NCBI RefSeq assembly: GCF_000292245.2 | Contig: NZ_ALPT02000031.1 | Span: forward strand, 1-51,143 | DNA from: Alkalihalobacillus alcalophilus ATCC 27647 = CGMCC 1.3604 | Lineage (GTDB): Bacteria; Bacillota; Bacilli; Bacillales; Bacillaceae_D | Reading direction: 5' to 3' | DNA length: 51,143 nt | In this document: positions 1-9,024 of the stretch, piece by piece | How the letters are laid out: each line of letters starts with the position of its first letter | Position numbering within the stretch: position 1 is the stretch's first letter | Made by a program: the position numbers and the translations under genes | The notes under the pieces: generated by a model | Databases searched by the model: none | The model's input: the letters and a program-made list of their open reading frames with translations, nothing else | Told to the model about the DNA's origin: nothing

Positions 1-540
1 AACCTGGGATAGGTAATGAAAATGAAGTTTTGCAGGGATTAGGGTTCGAAAAACCTGGGATAGGTAATGAAAATGAAGTTTTGCAGGGATTAGGGTTCGA
101 AAAACCTGGGATAGGTAATGAAAATGAAGTTTTGCAGGGATTAGGGTTCGAAAAACCTGGGATAGGTAATGAAAATTAGATTTTGCAATGATTACAGTGC
201 GAAAAACCTGGGATAGGTAATGAAAATTAGATTTAGCAATGATTACGGTGTGAATCACTCGGGATAGGTAATGAAAAATAAATTTAGCAATGATTACGGT
301 GTGAATCACTCGGGATAGGTAATGAAAAATAAATTTAGCAATGATTACGGTGTGAATCACTCGGAATAAGTAATGAAAAACAAATTTAGCAATGATTACA
401 GTGCGAATCACTCGGGATAGGTAATGAAAATTAAATTTTGCAATGATTACAGTGTGAATAACCGGTGATAAGTAATGAAACTTGCTTTTTGTCAGGATTA
501 CGGTCCGAAAAGCGGCTGTGTTAAGTAATGAAATATGCAG
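1..540. repeat. 51-bp tandem repeat array, family 1, about 10.5 copies
   Basis: Direct repeats with an exact 51-base period (the motif AACCTGGGATAGGTAATGAA recurs at 1, 52, 103 and 154). The first three units are almost identical and later units drift, which suggests recent amplification at the left side. The core shared with the other loci is GGTAATGAAA, then about 15 variable bases, then a GATTACGGTGCGAA-like block. The array starts at base 1, so it may continue outside the window. It contains no gene with a ribosome site. Related arrays lie at 19391-19692 and 33950-34095. Confidence 0.95.
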
Positions 541-596
541 TTTACCAAGATTAGGATAGCCTCCATCAAGAGAGTGTACCGCTTTTGAAAGACGCA

Positions 597-630
597 CAAA
601 AAAAGATGAGAGGTTCTAGCCCCTCATCTT
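597..630 (-). terminator. Rho-independent terminator of the phn operon
   Basis: On the minus strand AAGATGAG pairs with CTCATCTT, with extra G-C pairs toward the loop, and is followed by a run of seven T. It lies 8 bases after the stop codon of the last permease gene. Confidence 0.88.
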
Positions 631-637
631 CAACCGA

Positions 638-1441
638 TTAAACTAAACGTTTTCTAATTTGTGAGCTGACGATGTCGATGATTGTAACAACAACGATAAT
701 CACAAGTAAAATTAATCCTACTTCGGACCAGTTTCGGTTTGTGGTCGCAATCGTAATTAATGTACCGATACCACCTGCACCGATAATACCTAGAATCGTA
801 GAAGCACGAATATCTATTTCAAAACGGTATAGAGCATAAGATAAAAATTCTGGGATAATTTGTGGAATGATCCCGTAAAAGAGAACTTGAAGTTTGTTTG
901 CTCCATTTGCCTCAAGGGCCTCAACGACGTTCATATCAATGGATTCAATTACTTCACAATATAATTTTCCGAGCATTCCAATCGACCCAATCGCAATCGC
1001 TAGCACACCAGCAAAAGGGCGTGGACCAACGGCAGCAACGAACATTAACGCTAAAATCAGTTCGGGGAAGGCACGAATTCCATTTAACACCCACTTGGAT
1101 GCGGTATTTAAAAACTTATTTTTAACCATATTACTTGCAGCAAAGAAGCCGAATGGAACGGCAAGAATCGCTGCCATTAAAGTACCAGTATAGGCCATTT
1201 GAATCGTTTCCCACATTAATCCCATGACTTTTCCAAAGGCACTCCAATCAGGAGAGAAAAGCTGTGGAATGACTCTAAAAATATTATCAATCGTTCTTTG
1301 ACTAAAGACACGTTCCCAACGAATATCGATACTAGTAAATGTCCATACATAAAGGAGGAGCAGTAAAAGTCCGATAAAATAAGGGCGAATCTTCTGCCAA
1401 AAAGTTTTAGTTGGTTTAGGAGGTAACGTAAATTCTGTCAT
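638..1441 (-). CDS. phnE: Phosphonate-type ABC transporter permease PhnE (second permease)
   Basis: Inner-membrane permease of an importer for phosphonate or a related reduced or organic phosphorus compound. The 267-residue protein has an N-terminal membrane segment (about 16-38), further hydrophobic segments, and the permease cytoplasmic loop (VEALEANGANKLQVLFYGIIP) that docks to the ATPase. The length fits the PhnE family. It overlaps the upstream permease gene by 4 bases and is the last gene of the operon, followed by a terminator. Two paralogous permeases presumably form a heterodimer. The substrate cannot be told from sequence: phosphonate, phosphite or another phosphorus ester are all possible, and no C-P lyase or phosphonatase gene lies in the window. 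Confidence 0.9.
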   Translation of the reverse strand: MTEFTLPPKPTKTFWQKIRPYFIGLLLLLLYVWTFTSIDIRWERVFSQRTIDNIFRVIPQLFSPDWSAFGKVMGLMWETIQMAYTGTLMAAILAVPFGFFAASNMVKNKFLNTASKWVLNGIRAFPELILALMFVAAVGPRPFAGVLAIAIGSIGMLGKLYCEVIESIDMNVVEALEANGANKLQVLFYGIIPQIIPEFLSYALYRFEIDIRASTILGIIGAGGIGTLITIATTNRNWSEVGLILLVIIVVVTIIDIVSSQIRKRLV

Positions 1442-2232
1442 ATTAGTCTCTCCCTTATTTTATTACTAATGTAGTCTATCACGACAACGGCAGCAAAGAT
1501 TATAATAATAATTGTCATAATACGTGGGTAATTAAAGAAGCCTACTTGCTGCTGTAATAATAACCCAATCCCACCAGCTCCGACAAAACCTAGAACAAGA
1601 GAGGCACGTACATTTACTTCAAATACATACAAACTAAATGAAACAAACTGTGGTAATACTTGTGGGATAACGGCATAGCTAATAACCTGAAGCGTATTAC
1701 CGCCAGAAGCTCGAATCGCTTCGACTGGATTCATGTCAATCGATTCGATCGTTTCATACATAAGTTTAGCTAAAAGTCCCAACGAAAAAATGATTAAGGC
1801 CATAATACCTGGAAAAACACCTACACCAAAAATTCCAACGAAAATTACCGCTAAAAGGATATCAGGAATCGTTCGTAGTACATTCATGATAAAACGTACA
1901 GGTTGGTGTATAAAAGGGCTCTGAAACAAGTTAGCTGCAGAGAGAAGACTAATAGGGATACTAATTATTGCGGCTATTGTAGTTGCGATAATAGCCATAT
2001 GTAAGGTTTCTACTAATTTTACCCATACGGTTGAAGCATAGCTCCAGTTCGGAGGAAATAAATCTCCTGCAATTCTTATAAATCCATTACGACCATCCCA
2101 TAAATCTATTAAAGAAGATCTAGTTGACCAAGAGGTATATAAATAAATACCGACAACTAAGAGAAAAATAATCGTAATTTTCGTTTTTGTTTTATTTGAT
2201 GTAATCCCTTTTACAACTTGTTTATCACTCAT
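1438..2232 (-). CDS. phnE: Phosphonate-type ABC transporter permease PhnE (first permease)
   Basis: A 264-residue integral membrane permease, paralogous to the next gene: both carry the SIDMNxVEA loop followed by a glycine-rich LQVxxYxxIPQ stretch. It has an N-terminal membrane segment near residues 18-34 and several later hydrophobic segments. It overlaps phnC by 8 bases and the following permease by 4 bases, so translation is probably coupled. Assignment to the PhnE family rests on the conserved loop, the length and the phnC-phnE-phnE context; substrate specificity is inferred only. Confidence 0.9.
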   Translation of the reverse strand: MSDKQVVKGITSNKTKTKITIIFLLVVGIYLYTSWSTRSSLIDLWDGRNGFIRIAGDLFPPNWSYASTVWVKLVETLHMAIIATTIAAIISIPISLLSAANLFQSPFIHQPVRFIMNVLRTIPDILLAVIFVGIFGVGVFPGIMALIIFSLGLLAKLMYETIESIDMNPVEAIRASGGNTLQVISYAVIPQVLPQFVSFSLYVFEVNVRASLVLGFVGAGGIGLLLQQQVGFFNYPRIMTIIIIIFAAVVVIDYISNKIRERLI

Positions 2233-3001
2233 CTTCTGGACCTCCTACAAGGTCATCCTCCCGAATCTTTCTACCATAAATCTCTTCAAACGTTTGTTCA
2301 GACACCTCACTAGCAGGTCCGTCAAAGACAACTTCACCAGCTCTCATCCCGATAATACGATCAGCGTATTCCATTGCCATATCGATAAAATGAAGGTTGA
2401 CGATGGTAGTAATTTTATCTTCTTTATTGACTTTTCTTAAATAAGTCATCACTTGATGTGAAGTTGGCGGATCAAGAGAAGCAACAGGTTCATCGGCCAA
2501 AATGATATTTGGTTGTTGGGTTAATACACGGGCAATCGCAACACGTTGCTGTTGACCGCCACTTAATTGATCGGCTCGTTGATAAACTTTTTCCGAAATA
2601 TTAACTCGTTGTAAACTACGGTAGGCAAGAGCTAAGTCCTCTTTTGGATATAAGTTTAGTAAACTTCTTAAAGTACCGGTATGGCCTAGTCGACCTGAAA
2701 TGACATTTTTCATTACGCTCGAACGTTTGACGAGATTATAATTTTGGAAAATCATACCGACTTTCGTTCTGAGCTGTCTCAATTGTCGGCTACGGTAATT
2801 TAAGATATTTTGATTCTCAATTAAGAGTTCTCCGGAAGTAGGTGTAACAAGTCGGTTCATACTACGAATTAACGTTGATTTACCAGCTCCAGATAACCCA
2901 ACGATTACAACAAATTCACCTGGGTTAATCGTCAAATTTACATTTTTTAAACCTTGTGTTCCATTAGGATAGACAAGCGAAACGTCTTTAAATTCTATCA
3001 T
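2225..3001 (-). CDS. phnC: Phosphonate-type ABC transporter ATP-binding protein PhnC
   Basis: The cytoplasmic ATPase that drives the importer. The 258 residues carry a Walker A motif (GLSGAGKST, about residues 35-43), the Q-loop region (MIFQNYNLV), the ABC signature LSGGQQQR, Walker B ending in ILADEP, and the switch histidine in IVNLHFID. The YNLVKRSSV stretch after the Q-loop is typical of PhnC proteins. The gene is separated from phnD by about 200 bases holding a strong hairpin, and overlaps the following permease gene by 8 bases. Confidence 0.93.
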   Translation of the reverse strand: MIEFKDVSLVYPNGTQGLKNVNLTINPGEFVVIVGLSGAGKSTLIRSMNRLVTPTSGELLIENQNILNYRSRQLRQLRTKVGMIFQNYNLVKRSSVMKNVISGRLGHTGTLRSLLNLYPKEDLALAYRSLQRVNISEKVYQRADQLSGGQQQRVAIARVLTQQPNIILADEPVASLDPPTSHQVMTYLRKVNKEDKITTIVNLHFIDMAMEYADRIIGMRAGEVVFDGPASEVSEQTFEEIYGRKIREDDLVGGPEDE

Positions 3002-3110
3002 TTTGTTTATTCCCCTTTGTTCCTTTAATGAAAAGGCACCTTTCTAAAAGTAATGGTTAAATATAAATGTGGTCGAACATTTGTGAGTAGTAGAGTTGTC
3101 GATTTTAATG

Positions 3111-3178
3111 CCCCTCTTATAATGTTAAAGCAGTTAACATTATAAGAGGGGAGAGAAAAAGGTTCTCCCCCCAACTGA
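3111..3178 (-). promoter_or_regulatory. Intercistronic hairpin between phnD and phnC
   Basis: A perfect 18-base inverted repeat (3111-3128 with 3134-3151, 5-base loop) sits in the 203-base gap between phnD and phnC. The GGGGAGA at its right edge (3148-3154) can instead pair with the TCTCCCC beginning near 3164, so two exclusive hairpins are possible. No T-run follows the large hairpin on the minus strand, so it looks more like an mRNA-stabilising or attenuating structure behind the binding-protein gene than a full terminator. That role is inferred. Confidence 0.7.
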
Positions 3179-3204
3179 TAATGTAGAAGATAAAATATTA
3201 AAGT

Positions 3205-4164
3205 TTATTGGAATGCTGGACTATCAGAGAATTTCTCATAGACAGAACGAATAACATCATATTCGTCATCAGTAGCTTTATCAATACCAGTCCAGTTATA
3301 AATTTCATCTAGAGCATGTAACATTTCTTCATCTTCGTTAAACGACATAAAGGCTTCATAGATTTGGTCAACTAGTTCTTGATTTAAGAGATTTGTATTT
3401 ACACTGATCGTGTCATTTGGAATTTCATCTGTGAAATCTAACTGACGTAGTTCATCCATTGCATCTGGATAGTCACCAACAATATTTGTTCTTGCATCCT
3501 CAAAAGTAGTGGCAAAGTCTGCATCACCTTCTAAAACAGTGATGAGTGCATTGTCGTGGTTACCAGTAGGAACGACATCTCCAACAAAATCTTCAGCTTG
3601 TTCTACGCCAAACTCGTCCATAAATTGTGCGGCAGGGAATAAGTAACCACTCGTAGACGTGATATCAGCGAAGGCCCAAATTTTCCCTTCTAAATCTTCT
3701 AAAGTTTGGATGTCAGAATCAGCACGAACCGTGTACTGAGCACGATATGTACCGCTACCATGACGAATCGATTTTAAAATAACTTCAACATTGTCATAAC
3801 GTTCTGTTGCAAGTACGTAACCGAATGCTGGGATGAAACCAATATGTACTTGGTCATTTCCCATTGCCTCAACAAGTGCAGAAAAGTTTGTCATTACTTG
3901 TCCAGACACTTGAACTCCTAAAATTTCTGAAAGTTTGTCAGAAATAGGCCCGATATTATCAGCAATCTTTTCTGCATCTGTTGATGGAACAAAGCCCATA
4001 ATGATTTCGTCAGGAAGTTCAGCTGTGCCCTCATCTGTTGCTCCTTCGTCACCAGAACCACCTGTTCCAGTCGTGTCGTCATTAGAGTCATCGCCTGTTC
4101 CACATGCCACTAATGCAACCGCCATAAACAAGGAAAATAACATTAATAAAATTTTCTTTGACAT
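3205..4164 (-). CDS. phnD: Phosphonate-type substrate-binding lipoprotein PhnD
   Basis: Extracellular substrate-binding protein anchored by a lipid. The 319 residues begin with a signal peptide and lipobox (ALVACG, Cys about 21), then an acidic Gly/Asp/Thr-rich linker to about residue 50, then the PhnD-type periplasmic fold (MGFVPSTDAEKIADNIGPISDKLSEILGVQV; later TSTSGYLFPAAQF and the ATTFEDAR region). It is the first gene of the phn operon and is separated from phnC by a hairpin that may keep its mRNA level above that of the transporter genes. The very acidic linker is common in exported proteins of alkaliphiles. The exact ligand is unknown. Confidence 0.92.
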   Translation of the reverse strand: MSKKILLMLFSLFMAVALVACGTGDDSNDDTTGTGGSGDEGATDEGTAELPDEIIMGFVPSTDAEKIADNIGPISDKLSEILGVQVSGQVMTNFSALVEAMGNDQVHIGFIPAFGYVLATERYDNVEVILKSIRHGSGTYRAQYTVRADSDIQTLEDLEGKIWAFADITSTSGYLFPAAQFMDEFGVEQAEDFVGDVVPTGNHDNALITVLEGDADFATTFEDARTNIVGDYPDAMDELRQLDFTDEIPNDTISVNTNLLNQELVDQIYEAFMSFNEDEEMLHALDEIYNWTGIDKATDDEYDVIRSVYEKFSDSPAFQ

Positions 4165-4208
4165 TAAAGAATTACCCCCAATTTTTGTAATTAGTAAACT
4201 ACTTTTCT

Positions 4209-4237
4209 ATTATACTGTTCAGAAAAGTTAAAATCCA
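4209..4237 (-). promoter_or_regulatory. Possible phnD promoter
   Basis: The minus strand reads TATAAT at 4214-4209, with a poor -35 (TGGATT) 17 bases upstream and the motif TTTTAAC nearby. A good -10 with a weak -35 would fit an activator-dependent promoter such as PhoP control under phosphate starvation, but I cannot identify clear paired Pho boxes. Confidence 0.35.
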
Positions 4238-4384
4238 CTAGATTGGGATAATTTTTGACAAAGTTTCACAATTTTAATACTAGCTTAATAATTGAGTCAG
4301 TTAAAGGTAATGAAAGAAAAAACGTGTAAATAAAGGGGATTTGGTATTATACTTGAAAAATATACAAGGAAGGAGTGTCGAAAA

Positions 4385-5200
4385 ATGATGGCAATAAATT
4401 CAAATCTTGTTATTTTTGACTTGGATGGAACTTTATATGAGGGAACGGATCATTTTGATTATTATGCGAGGCATTTACAAGCAAAAGTTTCATTGGATAA
4501 GCAGGAGGCGTTTTATCGAGAGTACGAACAAATGAAAAAAGGAAAGCACCTGGTTTCAATCGGAAAAGTATATGACGTTCGCCGTGATTTAGTTTTAACG
4601 ATTAATCCAATTGATTTATTCGTGACAGCGGCCTATCGTTGGGATGGAGAAAAAATCACGGATGAGCAGTTACAAACCTTTTACCCAGGGGCTCAACAAT
4701 TTGATTTTGATCATTTAGTAGCAATTGGAGATGGTTGGTGGTTGCCGTTTGCCTGTGCAAAACATTACGGTGTGAGTGATTGCTATAGCAGTTATTTAGC
4801 GACGAAAGAATTTATGGTCTCTGATGACTTTAAGATTGAACAATTACCTGGATTAAGAGAGTTTTTATTAAAATTACGGAAAGATTCCAACATTGTTCTG
4901 ATGACCAATAGTGATCGTGAAGATGTGGGACGGTTATTAAAGGAGCTTGATTTAGAAGGGGTATTTGAACATATTATTACTTCCGCTAAAAAACCTACAT
5001 ATACAAAAGGGTTAATCGAACATTTAATTGAGCAATACAAAGTAAAACCGGAAGAAGTTGTTTCTATAGGAGATAATTTTATTAATGAAATCGCTCCTGC
5101 ACTCTCTCTTGGTCTAAAGGCGATTTATATTCAACCGAATGGTCATGATTCAGAGGTGGAAAATTTAACCGTTGTGCCATCGGTTACAGCTTGTTATTAA
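4385..5200 (+). CDS. HAD-superfamily hydrolase
   Basis: Probable cytoplasmic phosphatase of 271 residues. Motif I is IFDLDGTLY (about 9-17, nucleophile Asp in DLD), followed by a long helical cap region; motif II is IVLMTNS, a motif III lysine lies in the TSAKKPT region, and motif IV is VSIGDNFINEIAPA. Two ATG codons lie in tandem (4385 and 4388) after an AAGGAAGGAG ribosome site. It is divergent from the phn operon with about 220 bases between, so it might process imported phosphorus compounds, but position alone supports that. It lacks obvious phosphonoacetaldehyde hydrolase features, so I leave the substrate open. Confidence 0.75.
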   Translation: MMAINSNLVIFDLDGTLYEGTDHFDYYARHLQAKVSLDKQEAFYREYEQMKKGKHLVSIGKVYDVRRDLVLTINPIDLFVTAAYRWDGEKITDEQLQTFYPGAQQFDFDHLVAIGDGWWLPFACAKHYGVSDCYSSYLATKEFMVSDDFKIEQLPGLREFLLKLRKDSNIVLMTNSDREDVGRLLKELDLEGVFEHIITSAKKPTYTKGLIEHLIEQYKVKPEEVVSIGDNFINEIAPALSLGLKAIYIQPNGHDSEVENLTVVPSVTACY

Positions 5201-5421
5201 AGTTGAATTTTTTATAAAAAATATGATCGATTCATTAATATTTACTATTGCTTCCCGTTGATTTGTTTTATAGTATAAAAGTAATAGTTTATTTGGTTTA
5301 TAAAATCCGTTTTGTTATAAATTTGAGCGGATTAATCCTCCTTTATATTATAGAAATTTCTAACTTAAGGTGTTGGACGATTTTTTGTTATAAATGAGGG
5401 GATGATGGGGAGGGTGGTTTC

Positions 5422-7455
5422 TTGATTAATGCAGAGTATCTAGATGTTTTTCTTGATGAGAGTCAGGAACATTTGCAATCATTAAATGATAACTTATTAC
5501 TGTTAGAAAAGTCACCAAATGATTTAGCAATCGTAGGTGAAATTTTTAGATCGGCCCACACGTTAAAAGGAATGGCAGCGACCATGGGGTTTGAAGATCT
5601 AGCTCAATTAACACATAATATGGAAAATGTCTTGGATCTGATTCGAAATGAAAAGTTGACGGTCACGACCAATGTGCTTGACGTTGTTTTTGCGGCAATT
5701 GATGATTTGGAACATATGGTGACGAGCATCTCAGAAGGTGGAGATGGAAAACGAGATGTTCGGTTAATGAATCAAAGATTAGAGCAAGTTGTTAATGGGG
5801 AAGAAGCTGTTACAAATGAGATACATAATGAGGTTGCCGCAACGGCAGAGCTCATTGAGGGTTCGAGCGACTTGCAGGAAAGTTTTGATGAATTTGAAAG
5901 AACGGTTTTACTGCAATCAATTGAACAAAACTATGCTGTGTATGTGATGAAAGTGACTCTTGATGAGCAAACGATGTTAAAAGCAGCACGCGTATTTATG
6001 GTTTTTGAGGTCCTCGAGCAGTATGGTGAGGTGATTAAGGCGAACCCATCAACAGAACTTTTAGAAGAGGAAAAATTCGACCATTATTTTCAAGTTACTT
6101 TTATTGCTAAAGCGACAATCGAACAAGTGAAGGAACGAATTTTAAATATTTCTGAGATCAAAGACGTCGATTTCGTGACTTTAACAGAACAGCATTTAAA
6201 ACAATATGATGAGAAGAAAACCTCTGAACCTTTGGTTGAAACAAAAGAAGAGGTACTTGCAGAAGAAGCAAATTCATCCTCACAAAAAGTTATTAAAAAA
6301 GCAGATTCAAATAAAACAATTCGTGTAAACATAGAGCGTTTAGACAAGCTTATGAATCTATTTGAAGAGTTAGTGATTGATAGAGGTCGGTTAGAGCAAA
6401 TCTCTAACGAACTCAAAAATACTGAATTAAATGATACAGTGGAACGGATGTCAAGAATCTCAATTGATTTACAAGAAATCATTTTGACGATGCGAATGAT
6501 GCCAGTTGAGCAAGTGTTTAATCGGTTTCCAAGAATGCTTCGTAATTTATCAAAAGAGCTAAATAAAGAAGTGAATTTAGAAATTATTGGGGCAGATACG
6601 GAGCTTGACCGAACGATTATTGATGAAGTCGGTGATCCGTTAGTTCATTTATTAAGAAACTCGATTGATCATGGAATTGAAACGCCTGAAGAAAGAAGGC
6701 GCTTAGGGAAACCAGAAGTTGGCACGATTACATTACGAGCTTTTCATAGTGGGAACCATGTCTTTATTGAAATTGAAGATGATGGTGCTGGAATTGATCG
6801 TGATAAAGTTATTCAAAAGGCATTAAAAAATGGGGTCATTAAAGAAGCTGATATCGAATCGATGAATGATCAACAAGTGTACACATTGTTATTTTCGTCT
6901 GGATTTAGTACAGCTGATAAAATTACCGATATTTCGGGAAGAGGCGTAGGCCTAGATGTTGTAAGGACGACTTTTGAATCACTTGGGGGGAGTGTAACCG
7001 TTAATTCGACGCTTGGACAAGGTTCAATCTTTTCCATACAATTGCCACTTACTTTATCAATTATTGACGTAATGTTAGTTGAACTTGGAAAAGAAAAATA
7101 TGCCGTTCCATTAACATCAATTGTTGAAACAGCAATTGTTAATAAAACGGATATTTATACGGTCCATAATCAAAAGGTCATTGATTTTAGAGGGAAAGTG
7201 GTCCCACTTATTTTCTTAAGAGATGTCTTTCACGTGACCGAAGAAGCGATTGAAGAAGACTTTTACTCATTGATTATTGTACAAAAAGGAAGTAAGGTTG
7301 CGGGGTTAGTCGTGGATTCCTTAATTGGACAGCATGATGTAGTTCTAAAATCATTAGGAAAATATTTAACGAATATTTTTGCTATTTCAGGAGCGACCAT
7401 TCTCGGTGATGGACAAGTCGCATTAATTGTCGATTCAAATGCTTTAATTAAGTAA
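5422..7455 (+). CDS. cheA: Chemotaxis histidine kinase CheA
   Basis: Central kinase of chemotaxis: it autophosphorylates on an Hpt histidine and passes phosphate to CheY. The 677 residues show, in order, the P1 Hpt domain with HTLKG (phospho-His at 46), a P2-like region (about 160-260) for CheY docking, the P3 dimerisation helices (about 300-360), the P4 ATPase with N box HLLRNSIDHGIE, G1 DDGAGID and G2 GRGVGLDVV, and the P5 CheW-like domain at the C-terminus. The start is TTG at 5422 after a GGGGAGGGTGG ribosome site. It begins a three-gene cluster with cheW and cheY. No receptor, cheB, cheR, cheC or cheD gene lies nearby, so receptors must be encoded elsewhere. Confidence 0.95.
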   Translation: MINAEYLDVFLDESQEHLQSLNDNLLLLEKSPNDLAIVGEIFRSAHTLKGMAATMGFEDLAQLTHNMENVLDLIRNEKLTVTTNVLDVVFAAIDDLEHMVTSISEGGDGKRDVRLMNQRLEQVVNGEEAVTNEIHNEVAATAELIEGSSDLQESFDEFERTVLLQSIEQNYAVYVMKVTLDEQTMLKAARVFMVFEVLEQYGEVIKANPSTELLEEEKFDHYFQVTFIAKATIEQVKERILNISEIKDVDFVTLTEQHLKQYDEKKTSEPLVETKEEVLAEEANSSSQKVIKKADSNKTIRVNIERLDKLMNLFEELVIDRGRLEQISNELKNTELNDTVERMSRISIDLQEIILTMRMMPVEQVFNRFPRMLRNLSKELNKEVNLEIIGADTELDRTIIDEVGDPLVHLLRNSIDHGIETPEERRRLGKPEVGTITLRAFHSGNHVFIEIEDDGAGIDRDKVIQKALKNGVIKEADIESMNDQQVYTLLFSSGFSTADKITDISGRGVGLDVVRTTFESLGGSVTVNSTLGQGSIFSIQLPLTLSIIDVMLVELGKEKYAVPLTSIVETAIVNKTDIYTVHNQKVIDFRGKVVPLIFLRDVFHVTEEAIEEDFYSLIIVQKGSKVAGLVVDSLIGQHDVVLKSLGKYLTNIFAISGATILGDGQVALIVDSNALIK

Positions 7456-7475
7456 TAAATGGGAGGCGAAAAAAG

Positions 7476-7931
7476 ATGACAAATGCATTAACGGCATCAG
7501 AGGAAATGAAAGTTATCGTCTTCCGAATTGAAAAGGAAGAATATGCTATTCCGGTTCAGTTTATTCAATCGATTGAGCGAATGTTGCCCATTACAAGAAT
7601 TCCAAATGCGGATTCATTTGTCAAAGGGGTTATGAACTTACGTGGTGTTATTACCCCTGTTATTGATCTTAGATTGCGTTTTGGTCTTGATGAAAAAGAA
7701 GTAGATGATACGACGAGAATTTTGGTCATTTCCAAGGACCAATTAGATTTTGGGTTAATTGTGGATGAGGCAAAGGATGTTTTTGACTTTCCGAAGCATA
7801 AGATTGAACCGACCCCAGAAGTGATTGGTAGTGTAGAGGCTGAATATTTAAATGGAGTTATTAAACTAGGTGATAAACTGTTCACCTTATTAAAATTAGA
7901 AAAAATAATTGATAATGAATTGATTATATAG
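7476..7931 (+). CDS. cheW: Chemotaxis coupling protein CheW
   Basis: Adaptor that links CheA to chemoreceptors. The 151 residues form a single CheW-like SH3-type domain: KVIVFRIEKEEYAIPVQFIQSIERM at the N-terminus, the conserved VKGVMNLRGVITPVIDLRLRFG segment (about 49-70), and a C-terminal EYLNGVIKLGDKLFTLL. The gene follows cheA by 20 bases with a GGGAGG ribosome site and precedes cheY by 21 bases, so the three are probably co-transcribed. Confidence 0.95.
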   Translation: MTNALTASEEMKVIVFRIEKEEYAIPVQFIQSIERMLPITRIPNADSFVKGVMNLRGVITPVIDLRLRFGLDEKEVDDTTRILVISKDQLDFGLIVDEAKDVFDFPKHKIEPTPEVIGSVEAEYLNGVIKLGDKLFTLLKLEKIIDNELII

Positions 7932-7952
7932 GGTGAAAGGTGGATAAACATA

Positions 7953-8312
7953 ATGGCTTCTATTCTTATTGTTGATGATGCTGCTTTTATGAGAATGATG
8001 ATAAAAGATATTTTGGTGAAAAATGGCTTTGAGATTGCAGGTGAGGCTGCAAATGGAGTTGAGGCAATTTCGAAGTATAATGAAGTTAAGCCTGACTTAG
8101 TAACGATGGATATTACGATGCCTGACATGGATGGAATTGAAGCTTTAAAGAAGATTAAAGAAGTTGATATAAATGCAAAAGTGATTATGTGTTCGGCAAT
8201 GGGGCAACAATCAATGGTCATTGAAGCGATTCAAGGTGGAGCTAAAGATTTTATTGTTAAACCATTTCAAGCTGACCGTGTTATTGAAGCCATACAAAAA
8301 GTATTATCATAA
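7953..8312 (+). CDS. cheY: Chemotaxis response regulator CheY
   Basis: Single-domain receiver of 119 residues that carries the phosphoryl signal to the flagellar switch. The acidic pair is Asp8-Asp9, the phospho-acceptor is Asp53 (MDITMPDMDG), the conserved Ser/Thr lies in MCSAMG, and the Lys in VKPF near residue 103. There is no output domain. It is the last gene of the cheA-cheW-cheY cluster and is followed by a terminator at 8325. Confidence 0.93.
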   Translation: MASILIVDDAAFMRMMIKDILVKNGFEIAGEAANGVEAISKYNEVKPDLVTMDITMPDMDGIEALKKIKEVDINAKVIMCSAMGQQSMVIEAIQGGAKDFIVKPFQADRVIEAIQKVLS

Positions 8313-8324
8313 TTAACGATGAAT

Positions 8325-8356
8325 TGTCACTCTAATGAATATAGGGTGACATTTTT
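8325..8356 (+). terminator. Terminator after cheY
   Basis: TGTCACTCTA pairs with TAGGGTGACA across a 7-base loop and is followed by five T. It lies 13 bases after the cheY stop codon. Confidence 0.85.
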
Positions 8357-8497
8357 CTGTTGAAGAAACAACAGTGAGTCTTGTTCCTCTTCTGTATTTG
8401 ATTTAAAATGGAGACTCCACCTCAATCTCAATAAGCAAAAGGCATTTTTTATCATATTCGGACAGAGTGGAGATTTGATAGCATATCCGATTATATT

Positions 8498-8875
8498 TTA
8501 CTCTACATCAGTTTGACCATTATTGTACGCATGTTTGGAGAAAAATGGTTTAAGATATTCATATGATTGGTTTCGTAAATGTACGTTTAAAATTTTATTT
8601 GAATGATTAAACCCTCGATATGAAAAATGGTATTCGCTAAAAAGCCCGTCATTAATAGGCTGACTTATTTTAATTTGTTTGAGCTGCATTACTTTTTTTA
8701 TTTGACCAAGTTCTTTACTAATTTGATCGAGTATATGTGTTTGCCATTCCAAATAAAGTGGCTGGAATTTATATTTTGTCTGTTCGGTTTTATAATAGTC
8801 AAGTTCTAATGCCTTTCGAACAGTCGTAAGAACAATATAGCGTTGAGTGAGTTTTAACTCTTGCTCGGTTAACAT
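8498..8875 (-). CDS. Conserved hypothetical protein, 125 residues
   Basis: I do not recognise a functional family with certainty. The protein is soluble, rich in Lys, Gln and Tyr, with a helical N-terminal half (LTEQELKLTQRYIVLTTVRKALELDYYKTEQ) and a C-terminal part with NHSNKILNVHLRNQSYEYLKPFF. It resembles small uncharacterised Bacillus proteins I recall as YhjD-like, but this is unverified. The start ATG at 8875 follows a GGAGGATC ribosome site on the minus strand. It stands alone, convergent with the che cluster. Confidence 0.6.
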   Translation of the reverse strand: MLTEQELKLTQRYIVLTTVRKALELDYYKTEQTKYKFQPLYLEWQTHILDQISKELGQIKKVMQLKQIKISQPINDGLFSEYHFSYRGFNHSNKILNVHLRNQSYEYLKPFFSKHAYNNGQTDVE

Positions 8876-9024
8876 AAATGATCCTCCAATCCAAAATACG
8901 AACGTTAGTTCTTATTATAGCCGAATTATTGTATTTGACAAGTTAGGTAATGGGGGTCCTCAGATCTAGAGAACAATCCAAAAGTAAAATTTGGTTATAA
9001 GAGTTATCGAAAGAGGTGAAGAAG

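Noticed and set aside
1..540. Possible CRISPR array or iteron-type origin
   Set aside because: Units are contiguous with no variable spacers, no replication gene is adjacent, and similar arrays occur at two other loci.
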